Source: Bradyrhizobium lablabi (GTDB taxonomy: Bacteria > Pseudomonadota > Alphaproteobacteria > Rhizobiales > Xanthobacteraceae). From it: a stretch of DNA of 64,000 nt. Positions 16,613-25,564 of the stretch are shown piece by piece; within the stretch, counting starts at the first letter, position 1, and every line of letters starts with the position of its first letter. The stretch is from the NCBI RefSeq assembly GCF_018131005.1, contig NZ_JAFCJK010000001.1, positions 310,001 to 374,000 on the forward strand. The letters are read 5' to 3'. The notes under the pieces were generated by a model that had not been told where the DNA came from, ran no database searches, and was given only the letters and a program-made list of their open reading frames with translations. A program made the position numbers and the translations under genes.

Positions 16613-16945
16613 TTAGTTCTTCTCGGCCTTGAGAATGATATCGATCGCCTTGATTACCGTGATGTCCTGATGTGCCTTGCAGTATACGATGACGTTGTGG
16701 ATGTTGTCCTTTACGCGCGGCACATTGATCGCGTGCTTTTTAGCTAGTCCATTATACCAGCCGCTGTACCAGACACCGAGAAAGTCGGCATCTTCCTGAT
16801 ATGTACCGGCCAATTGCGCGCAGGTCAGTTTTTGGACGTCGATGTAGCCCTTTGCGTCGGCATATTTGGAAAGCTCGGTCTGCGCGGTCGCACCGCACAC
16901 GCTGAGGATCAGTACCGATATGGCCATGGCGAGTTGGCGGCTCAT
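16613..16945 (-). CDS. HdeA/HdeB-family periplasmic protein
   Basis: A 110-residue exported protein with a signal peptide ending near ATAQ. The mature part contains the HdeA-type pattern KLTCAQLAGTYQEDADFLGVW with a second Cys in VIVYCKAHQD, the two cysteines forming the family disulfide. HdeA proteins are small acid-activated periplasmic chaperones; many rhizobial members are uncharacterised, so acid protection is inferred. It is the first gene of the envelope cluster and is transcribed divergently from the TetR gene at 17085, across a perfect palindrome. Confidence 0.75.
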   Translation of the reverse strand: MSRQLAMAISVLILSVCGATAQTELSKYADAKGYIDVQKLTCAQLAGTYQEDADFLGVWYSGWYNGLAKKHAINVPRVKDNIHNVIVYCKAHQDITVIKAIDIILKAEKN

Positions 16946-17056
16946 CGTTCAGTATCCCTTTTCAATGATGGCTGGGGCTTACTCACTTCCGGCGTTGTGG
17001 CGGGATCCCGCGCCCGAATAAAAAACTTCCACAAAAATGCGTATGATCTTGCATCC

Positions 17057-17084
17057 CTCAAATTGACTATTCGGTCAATTTGAG
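17057..17084. promoter_or_regulatory. Perfect palindrome touching the tetR start, candidate TetR operator
   Basis: CTCAAATTGAC (17057-17067) and GTCAATTTGAG (17074-17084) form a perfect 11-bp inverted repeat around a 6-nt centre, TATTCG. The next base is the A of the TetR ATG, and the divergent hdeA-like gene starts 112 bases away. The core TTGAC-N6-GTCAA is typical of TetR-family operators. Bound protein would block its own translation start region and possibly the divergent cluster. Confidence 0.7.
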
Positions 17085-17783
17085 ATGAATGTCAACATCG
17101 AAATGGGAACCGAAGAGGGTTCGCTGGGTTTTCTGGTGGTGAAGATTGATCGAGCGAGGCGCGCCGAAATTGGGCGCGCAAGAAGTGCGCGGACCCGCGA
17201 GCAGTTGCTCGGCGCGGCGCGCTCACTTTATGCGAAGCAGGCGGTTGAATCCGTAACGGTTGAGGATGTGGTACGCGAGGCAGGCGTTGCCAAAGGCACT
17301 CTGTATGTTCATTTCAAGAACATAGAGGCCGTTCAAATGGCAGTCGCGGACGAGCTGACAGAGACGTTCGTGGATCTATTGCAGCCGCGTCGCGCGATCT
17401 TTGACCCTGTCGAACGAATTGCGGATGGGTGCTACACGTTCCTGCATCAGGCGGCCGTCAATCCCAAGTGGGGAGGCCTTGTTGCCCGGTACGCCTGGTC
17501 ATTTCCCACCGTAGGAAGCAAGGCGCGGGGCCTTCTCGCCGACGATTTGCATCAAGCTGCGCGCAAAGGCCGAATCTCCGAAATATCACCTGATCTCGGC
17601 ACCGCGATCGTCGTCGGAATCGTTCTCCAGGTGATGCGGTCGGCGAGCGAGGGAAATTTGCGGAGCTCGGACATGCCCTCCGCCGTCGTGGCCATCCTGC
17701 GGTCGCTCGGTGTCTCTGGTCGCGAAGCAACTCGCGCCGTGAAGCATATCGTTCGAGACAGCAACAAAGGCCAAGCGCAGTAA
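17085..17783 (+). CDS. TetR/AcrR-family transcriptional regulator
   Basis: A protein of up to 232 residues with the TetR helix-turn-helix near residues 35-80 (TREQLLGAARSLYAKQAVES, then VVREAGVAKGTLYVHFKN). The C-terminal ligand domain is not recognisable as a specific class. ATG 17085 follows directly on an inverted repeat and has no ribosome binding site, so translation may be leaderless or begin downstream (ATG 17103, or GTG 17136/17139 close to the conserved domain). It is divergent from the envelope cluster and presumably controls it and itself. Confidence 0.85.
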   Translation: MNVNIEMGTEEGSLGFLVVKIDRARRAEIGRARSARTREQLLGAARSLYAKQAVESVTVEDVVREAGVAKGTLYVHFKNIEAVQMAVADELTETFVDLLQPRRAIFDPVERIADGCYTFLHQAAVNPKWGGLVARYAWSFPTVGSKARGLLADDLHQAARKGRISEISPDLGTAIVVGIVLQVMRSASEGNLRSSDMPSAVVAILRSLGVSGREATRAVKHIVRDSNKGQAQ

Positions 17784-17942
17784 GCCAATGCTTGGAGGCT
17801 GAAACGCCGGAGGCGACAATTGAGCCGATGCGCGTGGCAAATGCCGTCAGGTTCGACCACGCATCCGCCGACCAGGCAATCCACTCCTCCTCCCGATGGA
17901 GATTTGGGTTGCCTCGCGTGCAATGACGACAGATAGCGGTGC

Positions 17943-18461
17943 TCAAAACTCCCGCGCGAGCTTCGCCAGCATCTCCAGCATCGCCGCGTGATTGGCGGGG
18001 CCGAGAACCTCCATCAGCCGCGCCTCGTGCTTGCTGGAGACGAGCTTTTTCGCCCGCGCCAGCACCGCGCGGCCCTTGTCGGTCAGGACCAGGATGTGGG
18101 AGCGGCGATCGTTGGTGGAGCGCATCCGCGCGCAAAGGTCGCGGCCTTCGAGCCCGTCGAGCATGGCGACGAAATTCGGGCGGAGGATGCCGAGCGTATT
18201 GGCGATCTCGGTCTGGTTGCGGCCGGGATTGTTGTCGAGCAGCAGCAGCACCGAAAATTGCGCTGGCGTAAGCTGCAACGGCTCAACGCAGCGCAGGAAG
18301 TCCTCGAACACTTTGAGCTGGGCGCGCTTCAACGAATAGCCAAGCAGTCCGGACAGTTCGCCCAGTTGCAGCATGCTGTCGTCCAAGGCAGGATCGACCG
18401 GTTCCTTGCGCAGGGAACGGGATGGCCTGACGGCGTCGGCGGCAGTCTTGGAAACAGTCAT
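17943..18461 (-). CDS. couR: MarR-family regulator, CouR-like
   Basis: A 172-residue MarR regulator (a TTG start at 18488 would add nine residues). The winged helix reads LTPAQFSVLLLLDNNPGRNQ, TEIANTLGILRPNFVAMLDG and STNDRRSHILVLTDKG. It is divergent from an ABC importer, and the following genes repeat the layout of the R. palustris p-coumarate locus, where CouR represses the catabolic genes and is released by p-coumaroyl-CoA. The name rests on synteny recalled from memory plus family, not on alignment. Candidate operators are at 18521-18554, 28697-28711 and 32487-32501. Confidence 0.8.
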   Translation of the reverse strand: MTVSKTAADAVRPSRSLRKEPVDPALDDSMLQLGELSGLLGYSLKRAQLKVFEDFLRCVEPLQLTPAQFSVLLLLDNNPGRNQTEIANTLGILRPNFVAMLDGLEGRDLCARMRSTNDRRSHILVLTDKGRAVLARAKKLVSSKHEARLMEVLGPANHAAMLEMLAKLAREF

Positions 18462-18520
18462 CGCTCCAGGCTCGCAATCCCGGTACAAAGATCTCCGCAG
18501 CGCCCCGCGGCCTTGAGATT

Positions 18521-18554
18521 ATATTTGATAATTGTTATTCACTATATCAAATAT
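18521..18554. promoter_or_regulatory. Inverted repeat in the couR/importer divergent promoter
   Basis: ATATTTGATA (18521-18530) and TATCAAATAT (18545-18554) are perfect complements 14 bases apart. Nested inside is GTTAT-TCAC-TATATC (18534-18548), a motif also found at the couA and pobA promoters. The AT-rich palindrome between a MarR gene and the operon it faces is a likely operator. Confidence 0.6.
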
Positions 18555-18640
18555 CGGCGGAATTCAACACCCGATATCGGCTGGCCTCGGCCTTTCGCTT
18601 TGGTTGCGGCGGCCCGACGCTTGAGGGGGAGCGCTCGGTC

Positions 18641-19681
18641 TTGAACACGACGATCTTGCTGTTCCTGCTGCAGGACGGCGTCACCAATGGCGCGATCTAC
18701 GCGTTGCTCGGGCTGGCCCTGGTGCTGGTGTTTGCGGTCACGCGGGTAATCCTGATTCCGCAGGGCGAGTTCGTCACCTATGGCGCGCTGAGCTACGCCA
18801 TGCTGGCGACCGGGCAGGTGCCCGGCACCGTGCGGCTCGCGGTCGCGATGGGCATCGTCGCCTTCGGCCTCGATCTGTTCTTTGCGCGCAAGGCGCTGCG
18901 TGCGCGGCTCGTCTTGCGTTCGGCCGCGCTCAATATCGCCTTCCCCATAGCGTTACTCGCCGTCACCTATGCGGTCGCCGGCCCCAAGACGCCGATCGCG
19001 GTCAACATCGCGCTATCGCTTCTGATCGTCGCGGCGATCGGGCTCTTCCTCTACCGCATCGCATTCCAGCCGATTGCACACACCTCGGTGCTGGTGCTCC
19101 TCATCGCGTCCGTCGGCTGCCACCTCGCGCTGCAGGGACTGGGGCTGGTGTTCTTCGGCGCCGAAGGCCTGCGCGGCCCTGCGCTGTCAAACGTCGCGTT
19201 GACCGCGGGTCCGCTGCGCTTCACCGGCCAGAGCCTTGCGGTCTACGGCCTGACGATTGCCTTCATCATCGCGCTGTGGCTGTTCTTCGGCTACAGCAAG
19301 ACCGGCAAGGCGCTGCGGGCGACCGCCGTCAATCGGCTCGGCGCCCGCCTCGTCGGCATTCGTACCACGCTGTCGGGCCAGATCGCGTTCCTGCTCGCTT
19401 CCGTCATCGGCGCGATATCCGGCATCCTGATCGTGCCCATCACGACGCTCTACTACGACACTGGATTCCTGATCGGCCTGAAAGGCTTCATCGCCGCGAT
19501 CATCGGCGGCCTCGTCAGCTATCCCCTCACCGCGGTCGCTGCCATCCTGGTCGGCATCGTCGAGGCGTTCTCATCGTTCTATGCCAGCAATTTCAAGGAA
19601 GTCATCGTGTTCACGCTGATCCTTCCCGTGCTGGTGCTGCGCTCGCTCGCGGCGCCCGCAGTGGAAGAAGAGAAGGATTGA
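18641..19681 (+). CDS. ABC transporter permease (LivH family), aromatic-acid importer
   Basis: A 346-residue polytopic membrane protein starting with TTG 18641 behind GAGGGGGAG. LivH landmarks are GVTNGAIYALLGLALVLVFA and the IPQGEFVTYGALSYAM segment, the C-terminal counterpart being GLKGFIAAIIGGLVSYPLTA. It is the first gene of an operon that continues with a fused permease-ATPase and a LivF ATPase. In R. palustris the equivalent importer (CouPSTU) takes up p-coumarate and related aromatics; the same role is inferred here from gene order. Confidence 0.88.
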   Translation: MNTTILLFLLQDGVTNGAIYALLGLALVLVFAVTRVILIPQGEFVTYGALSYAMLATGQVPGTVRLAVAMGIVAFGLDLFFARKALRARLVLRSAALNIAFPIALLAVTYAVAGPKTPIAVNIALSLLIVAAIGLFLYRIAFQPIAHTSVLVLLIASVGCHLALQGLGLVFFGAEGLRGPALSNVALTAGPLRFTGQSLAVYGLTIAFIIALWLFFGYSKTGKALRATAVNRLGARLVGIRTTLSGQIAFLLASVIGAISGILIVPITTLYYDTGFLIGLKGFIAAIIGGLVSYPLTAVAAILVGIVEAFSSFYASNFKEVIVFTLILPVLVLRSLAAPAVEEEKD

Positions 19682-19686
19682 GCGCG

Positions 19687-21456
19687 GTGACGCAACGGCT
19701 TCCTCTCGTCATCTTCGCAATTGTCATCGCGGTGATCCCGTTCATTCCGGGCATCCCCCCGTTCTGGATCGTGCTCCTGGACAATATCGGCCTCGCCGCG
19801 CTGGTTGCGATGGGGCTCGTGCTGCTCACCGGCGTCGGCGGCCTCACCTCGTTCGGCCAGGCCGCCTTCTGCGGCTTCGGCGCCTACACCACGGCGGTAT
19901 TGACCACGGCCTATGGCGTCTCGCCCTGGCTGACACTGCCGGCCTCGCTGCTGGTCAGCGGCATTGCCGCCGTGCTGCTCGGCATCGTCACGGTGCGACT
20001 GTCCGGCCACTACCTGCCGCTCGGCACCATCGCCTGGGGCATCGGCCTGTTCTATTTGTTCAGCAAGCTCGAATTCCTCGGCCGCAATGACGGCATCTCC
20101 GGCATTCCGCCGCTCTCGATCGGCGGCTTCAGGATGCTGAGCCCCGACACGATCTATTACGCGATCTGGATTGCGGTGCTGATCGCGGCGATTCTCACCA
20201 TGAACCTGCTGGATTCCCGCACCGGTCGCGCCATCCGCGCCCTGCGCCGCGGCCATGTCGCGGCCGAGGCCTTCGGCGTGCAGACGCCGCGCGCAAAACT
20301 GCTGGTGTTCATCTATGCCGCGGTGCTGGCCGGCCTGTCCGGCTGGCTCTATGCGCATTTCCAGCGCGCGGCCAACCCGACGCCGTTCGGCGCCCAGGCG
20401 GGCATCGAATATCTCTTTATCGCGGTGGTCGGCGGCGCGGGCTACGTCTGGGGCGCAGTGCTCGGCGCCGGCATCGTCGTGATCCTCAAGGAGGTGCTGC
20501 AAAGCTATTTGCCCTACATTTTCGGCGGCCAGAGCCAGCTGGAGACGATTGTGTTCGGCATCATGCTGGTGCTGCTGCTGCAACTCGCGCCCTCCGGGGT
20601 CTGGCCGTGGCTGATGTCGCGGCTGCCGTTCAAGCCCGCGCGCAAGACGCCGGACACATCGCTGAAGCTGCCGGCCCGCGGACGAGCGCCGGCGACGTCC
20701 GGAGTGCTGCTTCACATCGAGAAGGCACGAAAGCAGTTTGGCGGCGTGGTCGCCGTCAACGATGTCTCCTTCGAGGTGAATGCCCGAGAGATCGTCGCAC
20801 TGATCGGTCCGAACGGTGCCGGAAAGAGCACCACGTTCAACCTGATCACCGGCGTGCTGACCGCCACCAGCGGCAAGATTTTCGTGCTCGGCAAGGAGGT
20901 CGAGAACGCGCCGCCGCAGGAGGTGGTCAAGCTCGGGGTTTCCCGAACCTTCCAGCATGTCAAGCTGGTGCCGGACATGACGGTGCTGGAAAACGTCGCG
21001 ATCGGCGCGCATCTGCGAGGGTCCTCCGGCGCGATCTCCAGCATGCTGCGGCTCGATCGCGCTGACGAGGCAAGATTACTCGCGGAAGCCGCCCGGCAGA
21101 TCGAGCGCGTCGGCCTGTCCGACCAGATCGACCAGCTTGCGGGCTCGCTCTCGCTGGGCCAGCAGCGCATCGTCGAGATCGCGCGCGCGCTCTGCGTCGA
21201 TCCGATGCTGCTGCTGCTCGACGAGCCCGCCGCGGGCCTGCGGCATTTGGAAAAGCAGCGTCTCGCTGCCCTGTTGCGCCAGTTGCGCGACGGCGGCATG
21301 TCGGTGCTCCTGGTCGAGCACGACATGGGCTTCGTGATGGATCTCGCCGACCGCATCGTGGTGCTCGATTTCGGCACCAAGATCGCGGAGGGCACGCCGG
21401 CCGCGATCAAGGCCAATCCCGACGTGATCAAGGCCTATCTCGGAGCCGCCGCATGA
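19687..21456 (+). CDS. Fused LivM-type permease and LivG-type ATPase
   Basis: A single 589-residue protein joins two importer subunits. Residues 1 to about 320 are a LivM permease ([59 protein letters not shown]). After a basic linker of about 20 residues comes a LivG ATPase from about 338, with Walker A GPNGAGKS near 374-381, signature [15 protein letters not shown] and Walker [13 protein letters not shown], ending in the usual [11 protein letters not shown] 19687 with AAGGA upstream is used; TTG 19678, overlapping the previous stop, is an alternative. The open frame continues far upstream but overlaps the LivH gene and is not coding there. Confidence 0.9.
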   Translation: MTQRLPLVIFAIVIAVIPFIPGIPPFWIVLLDNIGLAALVAMGLVLLTGVGGLTSFGQAAFCGFGAYTTAVLTTAYGVSPWLTLPASLLVSGIAAVLLGIVTVRLSGHYLPLGTIAWGIGLFYLFSKLEFLGRNDGISGIPPLSIGGFRMLSPDTIYYAIWIAVLIAAILTMNLLDSRTGRAIRALRRGHVAAEAFGVQTPRAKLLVFIYAAVLAGLSGWLYAHFQRAANPTPFGAQAGIEYLFIAVVGGAGYVWGAVLGAGIVVILKEVLQSYLPYIFGGQSQLETIVFGIMLVLLLQLAPSGVWPWLMSRLPFKPARKTPDTSLKLPARGRAPATSGVLLHIEKARKQFGGVVAVNDVSFEVNAREIVALIGPNGAGKSTTFNLITGVLTATSGKIFVLGKEVENAPPQEVVKLGVSRTFQHVKLVPDMTVLENVAIGAHLRGSSGAISSMLRLDRADEARLLAEAARQIERVGLSDQIDQLAGSLSLGQQRIVEIARALCVDPMLLLLDEPAAGLRHLEKQRLAALLRQLRDGGMSVLLVEHDMGFVMDLADRIVVLDFGTKIAEGTPAAIKANPDVIKAYLGAAA

Positions 21457-22184
21457 GCGCGCTGTTGACGGTTGCCGATGTCCACATCTCCTACGGCAAG
21501 GTCGAGGCCGTGCGCGGCGTATCGCTCGACGTCGGTGACAACGAAATCGTAACCATCATCGGCGCGAACGGCGCTGGCAAGACCACGCTGCTCAACGCCA
21601 TCATGGGCATCCTGCCGCTGAAGGGACGCACCACCTTCGCCGGCATCGACATGGCGCAATCAGACATCGAGGATCGCGTCGCGTCCGGTCTGAGCCTCGT
21701 GCCGGAGCACCGCGAATTGTTCGGCACCATGAATGTCGAGGACAATCTGCAGCTCGGCGCGTTCCGGATCGCCAAGGCAACCGCCGCGACCTCGCTCGAA
21801 AAGGTCTACACGCTGTTCCCGCGCCTCAAGGAGCGACGCAAGCAGCTCGCCGGCACGTTGTCCGGCGGCGAGCAGCAGATGCTCGCCATGGGCCGCGCGC
21901 TGATGGGCGCGCCGAAGCTGCTGATGCTGGACGAGCCGAGCCTCGGGCTTGCCCCCATCATCGTCGCGGACATTTTTCGAACCGTCAGCGAACTTCGCAC
22001 CGCCGGCGTCTCGGTGCTGCTGGTCGAGCAGAACGCCCAGGCTGCCCTGCAAATCGCCGACCGCGCCTATGTGATGGAGCTCGGCGAATTCGTGCTCAGC
22101 GGCACGGCAAAGCAGATCGCCTCCAACAAACGCGTCGCCGCGAGCTATCTCGGCTTTCAGCACGAAGGCGAGAGCGCGATTTAA
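21453..22184 (+). CDS. ABC transporter ATP-binding protein (LivF family), aromatic-acid importer
   Basis: A 243-residue ATPase with Walker A GANGAGKT, canonical LSGGEQQMLAMGRAL signature and Walker B LLMLDEPSLGLAP. Its ATG overlaps the stop of the fused permease-ATPase by four bases, so translation is coupled. It completes the importer whose other ATPase domain is fused to the permease. No binding protein follows directly; the likely partner is the minus-strand gene at 24324-25475, beyond a sensor kinase. Confidence 0.92.
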   Translation: MSALLTVADVHISYGKVEAVRGVSLDVGDNEIVTIIGANGAGKTTLLNAIMGILPLKGRTTFAGIDMAQSDIEDRVASGLSLVPEHRELFGTMNVEDNLQLGAFRIAKATAATSLEKVYTLFPRLKERRKQLAGTLSGGEQQMLAMGRALMGAPKLLMLDEPSLGLAPIIVADIFRTVSELRTAGVSVLLVEQNAQAALQIADRAYVMELGEFVLSGTAKQIASNKRVAASYLGFQHEGESAI

Positions 22185-22672
22185 AGCATGATCCGGAAAA
22201 GTGCACAGGCTGTGTTAGAGAACAGCGGCGGGTGGCGGATGGCTCCTGTCCTTTTGGCTGCCGCTGCAATTTCGGTCCGTCATGGGACGGTCACAACCTG
22301 ATGCCAACCTTGACCTGGAAAGGGACGACCGGTTTTTCACCGCTTTAGTGGTCTTCGCCAGGATCGGATCGACGGCATTGGCCGTGGTGGCTCTTCTCCG
22401 CTGACTGCCCCCGGTAACCTCGCCGAACCCCGTCCAGTTTGCCGCAACCTTACGCAAGCGGCCTAGGCCCTTCGCAGGCATTTATTTTTCATGTCAGCCT
22501 GGTCCCAGTCCGGCGCAAAAGCAGACACGTCAATATGGGCGCGATGAACCATGACCGGACACCTGGCTGGTCACCAAGCGCCAGCACCCTCTAGCTGTTC
22601 CGAATAATTGACGCTACACCATGCGCATGTGACATGTGACCTAATTCATTCGACCGCGCTACGGACGAAGCC
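22185..22672. other. 488-bp gap with a partial interspersed repeat
   Basis: The gap begins with AGCATGATCCGGAAAAGTG (about 22187-22205), which I recognise as the left arm of a palindromic repeat frequent in Bradyrhizobium genomes; the right arm is missing. Beyond that I see no convincing gene. A minus-strand open frame at 22215-22481 has no signal peptide, domain or ribosome binding site I can defend. Confidence 0.5.
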
Positions 22673-24121
22673 ATGATCTGGAATTCCGTGCCTCTGATGA
22701 CGGCTATCGATCTCCTGATCATAGCGGTTGCCGTCTATGGCGTATGGCGTTGCCGGCGGATCAGTCCTGGAAAGCGCTTCGGACGGACGCGGATCAGTCT
22801 GCTGCTGATCAACTCGGGGCTGTTGGCCCTTGCTTCATTTTATGCGGCCGATCTCGCGATCATGCACGTCCTTCCCAGGTTCACCGCGATGGACGAAGCA
22901 ATGGTGGCCATGGAGGCTCTTCATCGCAACCTCAGCTGGCTTGTCACTCTGTTCGCGGTGGCTTCCATATCTATCGGCTTCGTCGAACTCCTCGTCGAGC
23001 TTCAAGGACGGGAAGCGAGGGTGCGTCGCCTGATCGACGCCAACATCGTCGGTATCTTCATCTGGGGTCCTGACGATCGGATCGTTGACGCGAATGACGC
23101 CTTTCTCCGCATTACTGGCTACAGCCGCGACGATCTCCTCTCCAAGCGCTGGACGGAATTGATTCCCGCCGAAACGCGCAGTGTCGACAAGCAACGCCTG
23201 TCCAAGCTAACGGCGTCCGAAATGATCCATCCATACGAGACGGAATACGTCCAAAGAAACATTGGTCATGTGCCGGTCCTGGTCGGAATGACGATGTTCG
23301 AAGGAACGCCAAAGGAAGGTGTTGCCTTCGTGCTCGACCTGACCGACAGCAAGAAGGCAGCACTCGCGCTCCGCGAAAGCGAGCAACGGCATCGCCAGAT
23401 TGGGCTGGAATTAGCGCACGCAAACCGCGTTTCCGCAATCGGCCAGCTGTCATTGTCGATTGCGCATGAAGTCACCCAGCCGATCACGGCCACGGCGGTT
23501 AGTGCTGAGAGCGCATTGCGATGGTTGAGCACCGAGCCACCCAATCTCGCGAAGGCAAAAGAGGGACTCGGACGGATCGTCAATGACGTCAAACGCGCCC
23601 AGGAGATCGTCGATAGAATACGTTCCTTCATCAAGAAGACCCCTCCGCGAAGGGACGCGCTAGCTATCAACGAAGCGATCCTCGAGGTCGTTGCACTGAT
23701 CCGACACGAAGTGGCCAAGAACCATGTCTCCGTTGAGACGCAGCTCACTGAGGGGCTACCGCCTGTTCAAGGGGATCGAGTCCAATTGCAACAAGTCATC
23801 CTCAACCTGATCATGAACGCAGTCGAAGCGATGAGTGACTCAGACAAAAGAACGCGACAACTGCTAATCAACACCGACAAAGCGAACCAGAAGGAAATAC
23901 GCATCGTGGTGCAGGATTCGGGCCCCGGCATGGCGCCCGAGAGCATCGATCGAGTCTTTTCTCCCTTCTACACGACCAAGCCTAGCGGGTTGGGAATGGG
24001 CCTCTCGATCTGCCGCTCAATCATTGAGGCGCACGAAGGACGATTGTGGGCGACCGCGGCCGAGCCGACAGGAACTGCTTTTGCATTCACGTTGCCTGTG
24101 CGTCCCGACAACCCGTTGTGA
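22673..24121 (+). CDS. Membrane sensor histidine kinase with PAS domain
   Basis: A 482-residue sensor kinase. Three hydrophobic segments lie in the first 110 residues, followed by a PAS domain (about 120-230; IVGIFIWGPDDRIVDANDAF, then LRITGYSRDDLL). The phosphoacceptor His is about residue 265 in SIAHEVTQP, and the ATPase domain has NLIMNAVEAM, DSGPGM and a GLGMGLSICRSI G-box. The HEVTQP H-box is the form seen in kinases related to rhizobial DctB/FixL-like sensors. There is no response regulator beside it, so it is an orphan. Its place between the importer and its probable binding protein suggests it senses a related aromatic signal, but this is inference. Confidence 0.88.
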   Translation: MIWNSVPLMTAIDLLIIAVAVYGVWRCRRISPGKRFGRTRISLLLINSGLLALASFYAADLAIMHVLPRFTAMDEAMVAMEALHRNLSWLVTLFAVASISIGFVELLVELQGREARVRRLIDANIVGIFIWGPDDRIVDANDAFLRITGYSRDDLLSKRWTELIPAETRSVDKQRLSKLTASEMIHPYETEYVQRNIGHVPVLVGMTMFEGTPKEGVAFVLDLTDSKKAALALRESEQRHRQIGLELAHANRVSAIGQLSLSIAHEVTQPITATAVSAESALRWLSTEPPNLAKAKEGLGRIVNDVKRAQEIVDRIRSFIKKTPPRRDALAINEAILEVVALIRHEVAKNHVSVETQLTEGLPPVQGDRVQLQQVILNLIMNAVEAMSDSDKRTRQLLINTDKANQKEIRIVVQDSGPGMAPESIDRVFSPFYTTKPSGLGMGLSICRSIIEAHEGRLWATAAEPTGTAFAFTLPVRPDNPL

Positions 24122-24264
24122 TCTCGCGACGCGGAGGCCGCGTCGGCGGGCTTCGGCGCTGGCGTTTCCGCGTCGTCATGGCCGGGCGTGGCGCGTCTGT
24201 GGGAAAACCGATGAAGCGGTCCGACCCCGCCAGCAAATGCGATCGCCCTGTCCTTCAGGGGATG

Positions 24265-24297
24265 AAGAAAAAGCCGGCCTCGCTTGGAGACCGGCTT
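24265..24297 (-). terminator. Terminator of the couA-couB-thioesterase-couP transcript
   Basis: Read on the minus strand, AAGCCGG pairs with CCGGCTT (24291-24297 and 24271-24277), with an inner CTC/GAG, followed by a T-run (24265-24270). It lies 27 bases beyond the binding-protein stop codon. Confidence 0.75.
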
Positions 24298-24323
24298 CTT
24301 CGTTTCTTGAACCCGCAATCAGT

Positions 24324-25475
24324 TCACATCGCCGGCACGTATTTCCCGTCCTTCACTGTCAGCAGGATCCGCGAGCGGTCGTCCAGTCCGTAACGGTCTT
24401 TTTCGGTCCAGTTGTAGACGCCCTGGGTCGCGGCGATTTCCTTTTCGCTGATGAAGGCCTGACGGATGCCCTCTCGGAATTCCGGCGTGCCGGGCTTGCC
24501 GGCCTTCAGCGCCACCGGGATGACGCGCTTCAAGACTTCGAAGGCGTCGTAGGAGTGGCCGGCGAACTGGCTGCGGCTGTTCGGGCCATACTTCGCCTCA
24601 TAGGCGGTGTTGAGCGCAAGGCCCGGCTTCTTGGTCAGCGCCGAGTCCGGCTGGGTCTCCGGCGACATCACCGGACCGGACGCCATGATCACGCCTTCCG
24701 CGGCTGCACCGGCGATGCGGATGAAGTCCATGCTGGCGGCGCCGTGGGTCTGGTAGATCAGCCCCTTGTAGCCGCGCTCGCGCAGCGCGCTCTGCGGCAG
24801 CGCCGCGGCGGTGCCGGACGCACCGACCAGAATGGCGTCGGGGTTGGCGGCGACGAGTTTCAGCACCTGGCCCGCGACAGACGTATCCGGACGCGCAAAG
24901 CGCTCCTCGTCGATCATGGTCAGACCCATCGGCACGGCCTGCGCCTTGAAGTCGTTGACCCAGAGGTCGCCATAGGAATCCGAGTAGCCGATATAGCCGA
25001 CGGTCTTGATGCCATGCGCCTTCATGTGCTCGTAGAGCACCTTGCCCATGATCGGGATCGACTGCGGCAGGTCGACCGACCACTTCATGCGCGCTTCGTT
25101 GATCGGGAACGGCGCGAGGCCGAAATGCGGAATGCCGGCCTCGTTGGCGACCGTCGACACCGCGATCGTCGGCGGCGTGGTGCACGAGCCCATGATGATG
25201 TCGGCCTTGGATTCGGTGACGAAGCGCCGCGCATTGGTGGTCGCCGCTGTCGGGTCGCCGCCGTCATCGAGCACGATCAGCTTCAGCGGCACGCCGCCGA
25301 TCTCCTTCGGCACGAAATCGAGCGCGTTACGCTCGGGAATGCCAAGCGCTGCCGCAGGCCCCGTTGTCGAAATCGAGATACCGATGGTGATTTCGGTGGT
25401 CTGCGCCGACGCCTGCGAACCCGGCAACGCGAGCGTCGCCGCAACCGCCGCCGCGGCGAGATAGGCCTTCTTCAT
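24324..25475 (-). CDS. couP: ABC transporter periplasmic binding protein, CouP-like
   Basis: A 383-residue exported binding protein (Peripla_BP_6). The signal peptide ends at ASAQ; the mature protein starts EITIGISISTTGPAAALGIP, and has DDGGDPTAATTNARRFV and GYSDSYGDLW. It is clearly different from the five paralogues at 4.8-11.7 kb. A GGGAGGA ribosome binding site precedes ATG 25475. It is the last gene of the operon couA-couB-thioesterase-binding protein, and its neighbours suggest it delivers p-coumarate-like aromatic acids to the importer encoded at 18641-22184. The name is inferred from gene order. Confidence 0.88.
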   Translation of the reverse strand: MKKAYLAAAAVAATLALPGSQASAQTTEITIGISISTTGPAAALGIPERNALDFVPKEIGGVPLKLIVLDDGGDPTAATTNARRFVTESKADIIMGSCTTPPTIAVSTVANEAGIPHFGLAPFPINEARMKWSVDLPQSIPIMGKVLYEHMKAHGIKTVGYIGYSDSYGDLWVNDFKAQAVPMGLTMIDEERFARPDTSVAGQVLKLVAANPDAILVGASGTAAALPQSALRERGYKGLIYQTHGAASMDFIRIAGAAAEGVIMASGPVMSPETQPDSALTKKPGLALNTAYEAKYGPNSRSQFAGHSYDAFEVLKRVIPVALKAGKPGTPEFREGIRQAFISEKEIAATQGVYNWTEKDRYGLDDRSRILLTVKDGKYVPAM

Positions 25476-25564
25476 TCAATCCTCCCTGAAGGTATGCTTT
25501 TTTGGGTTTAAACCAGTTTTGTGGGCCGTTTCAGCCCCTTCTTTAGGTCATGACAGCGCACACG

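Noticed and set aside
19276..19686. Upstream extension of the permease-ATPase frame into the LivH gene
   Set aside because: It overlaps a clear LivH permease in another frame, is arginine-rich shadow translation, and GTG 19687 has a proper ribosome binding site.
22215..22481. 88-codon minus-strand frame in the gap after LivF
   Set aside because: No ribosome binding site, domain or neighbour support; composition fits non-coding DNA.
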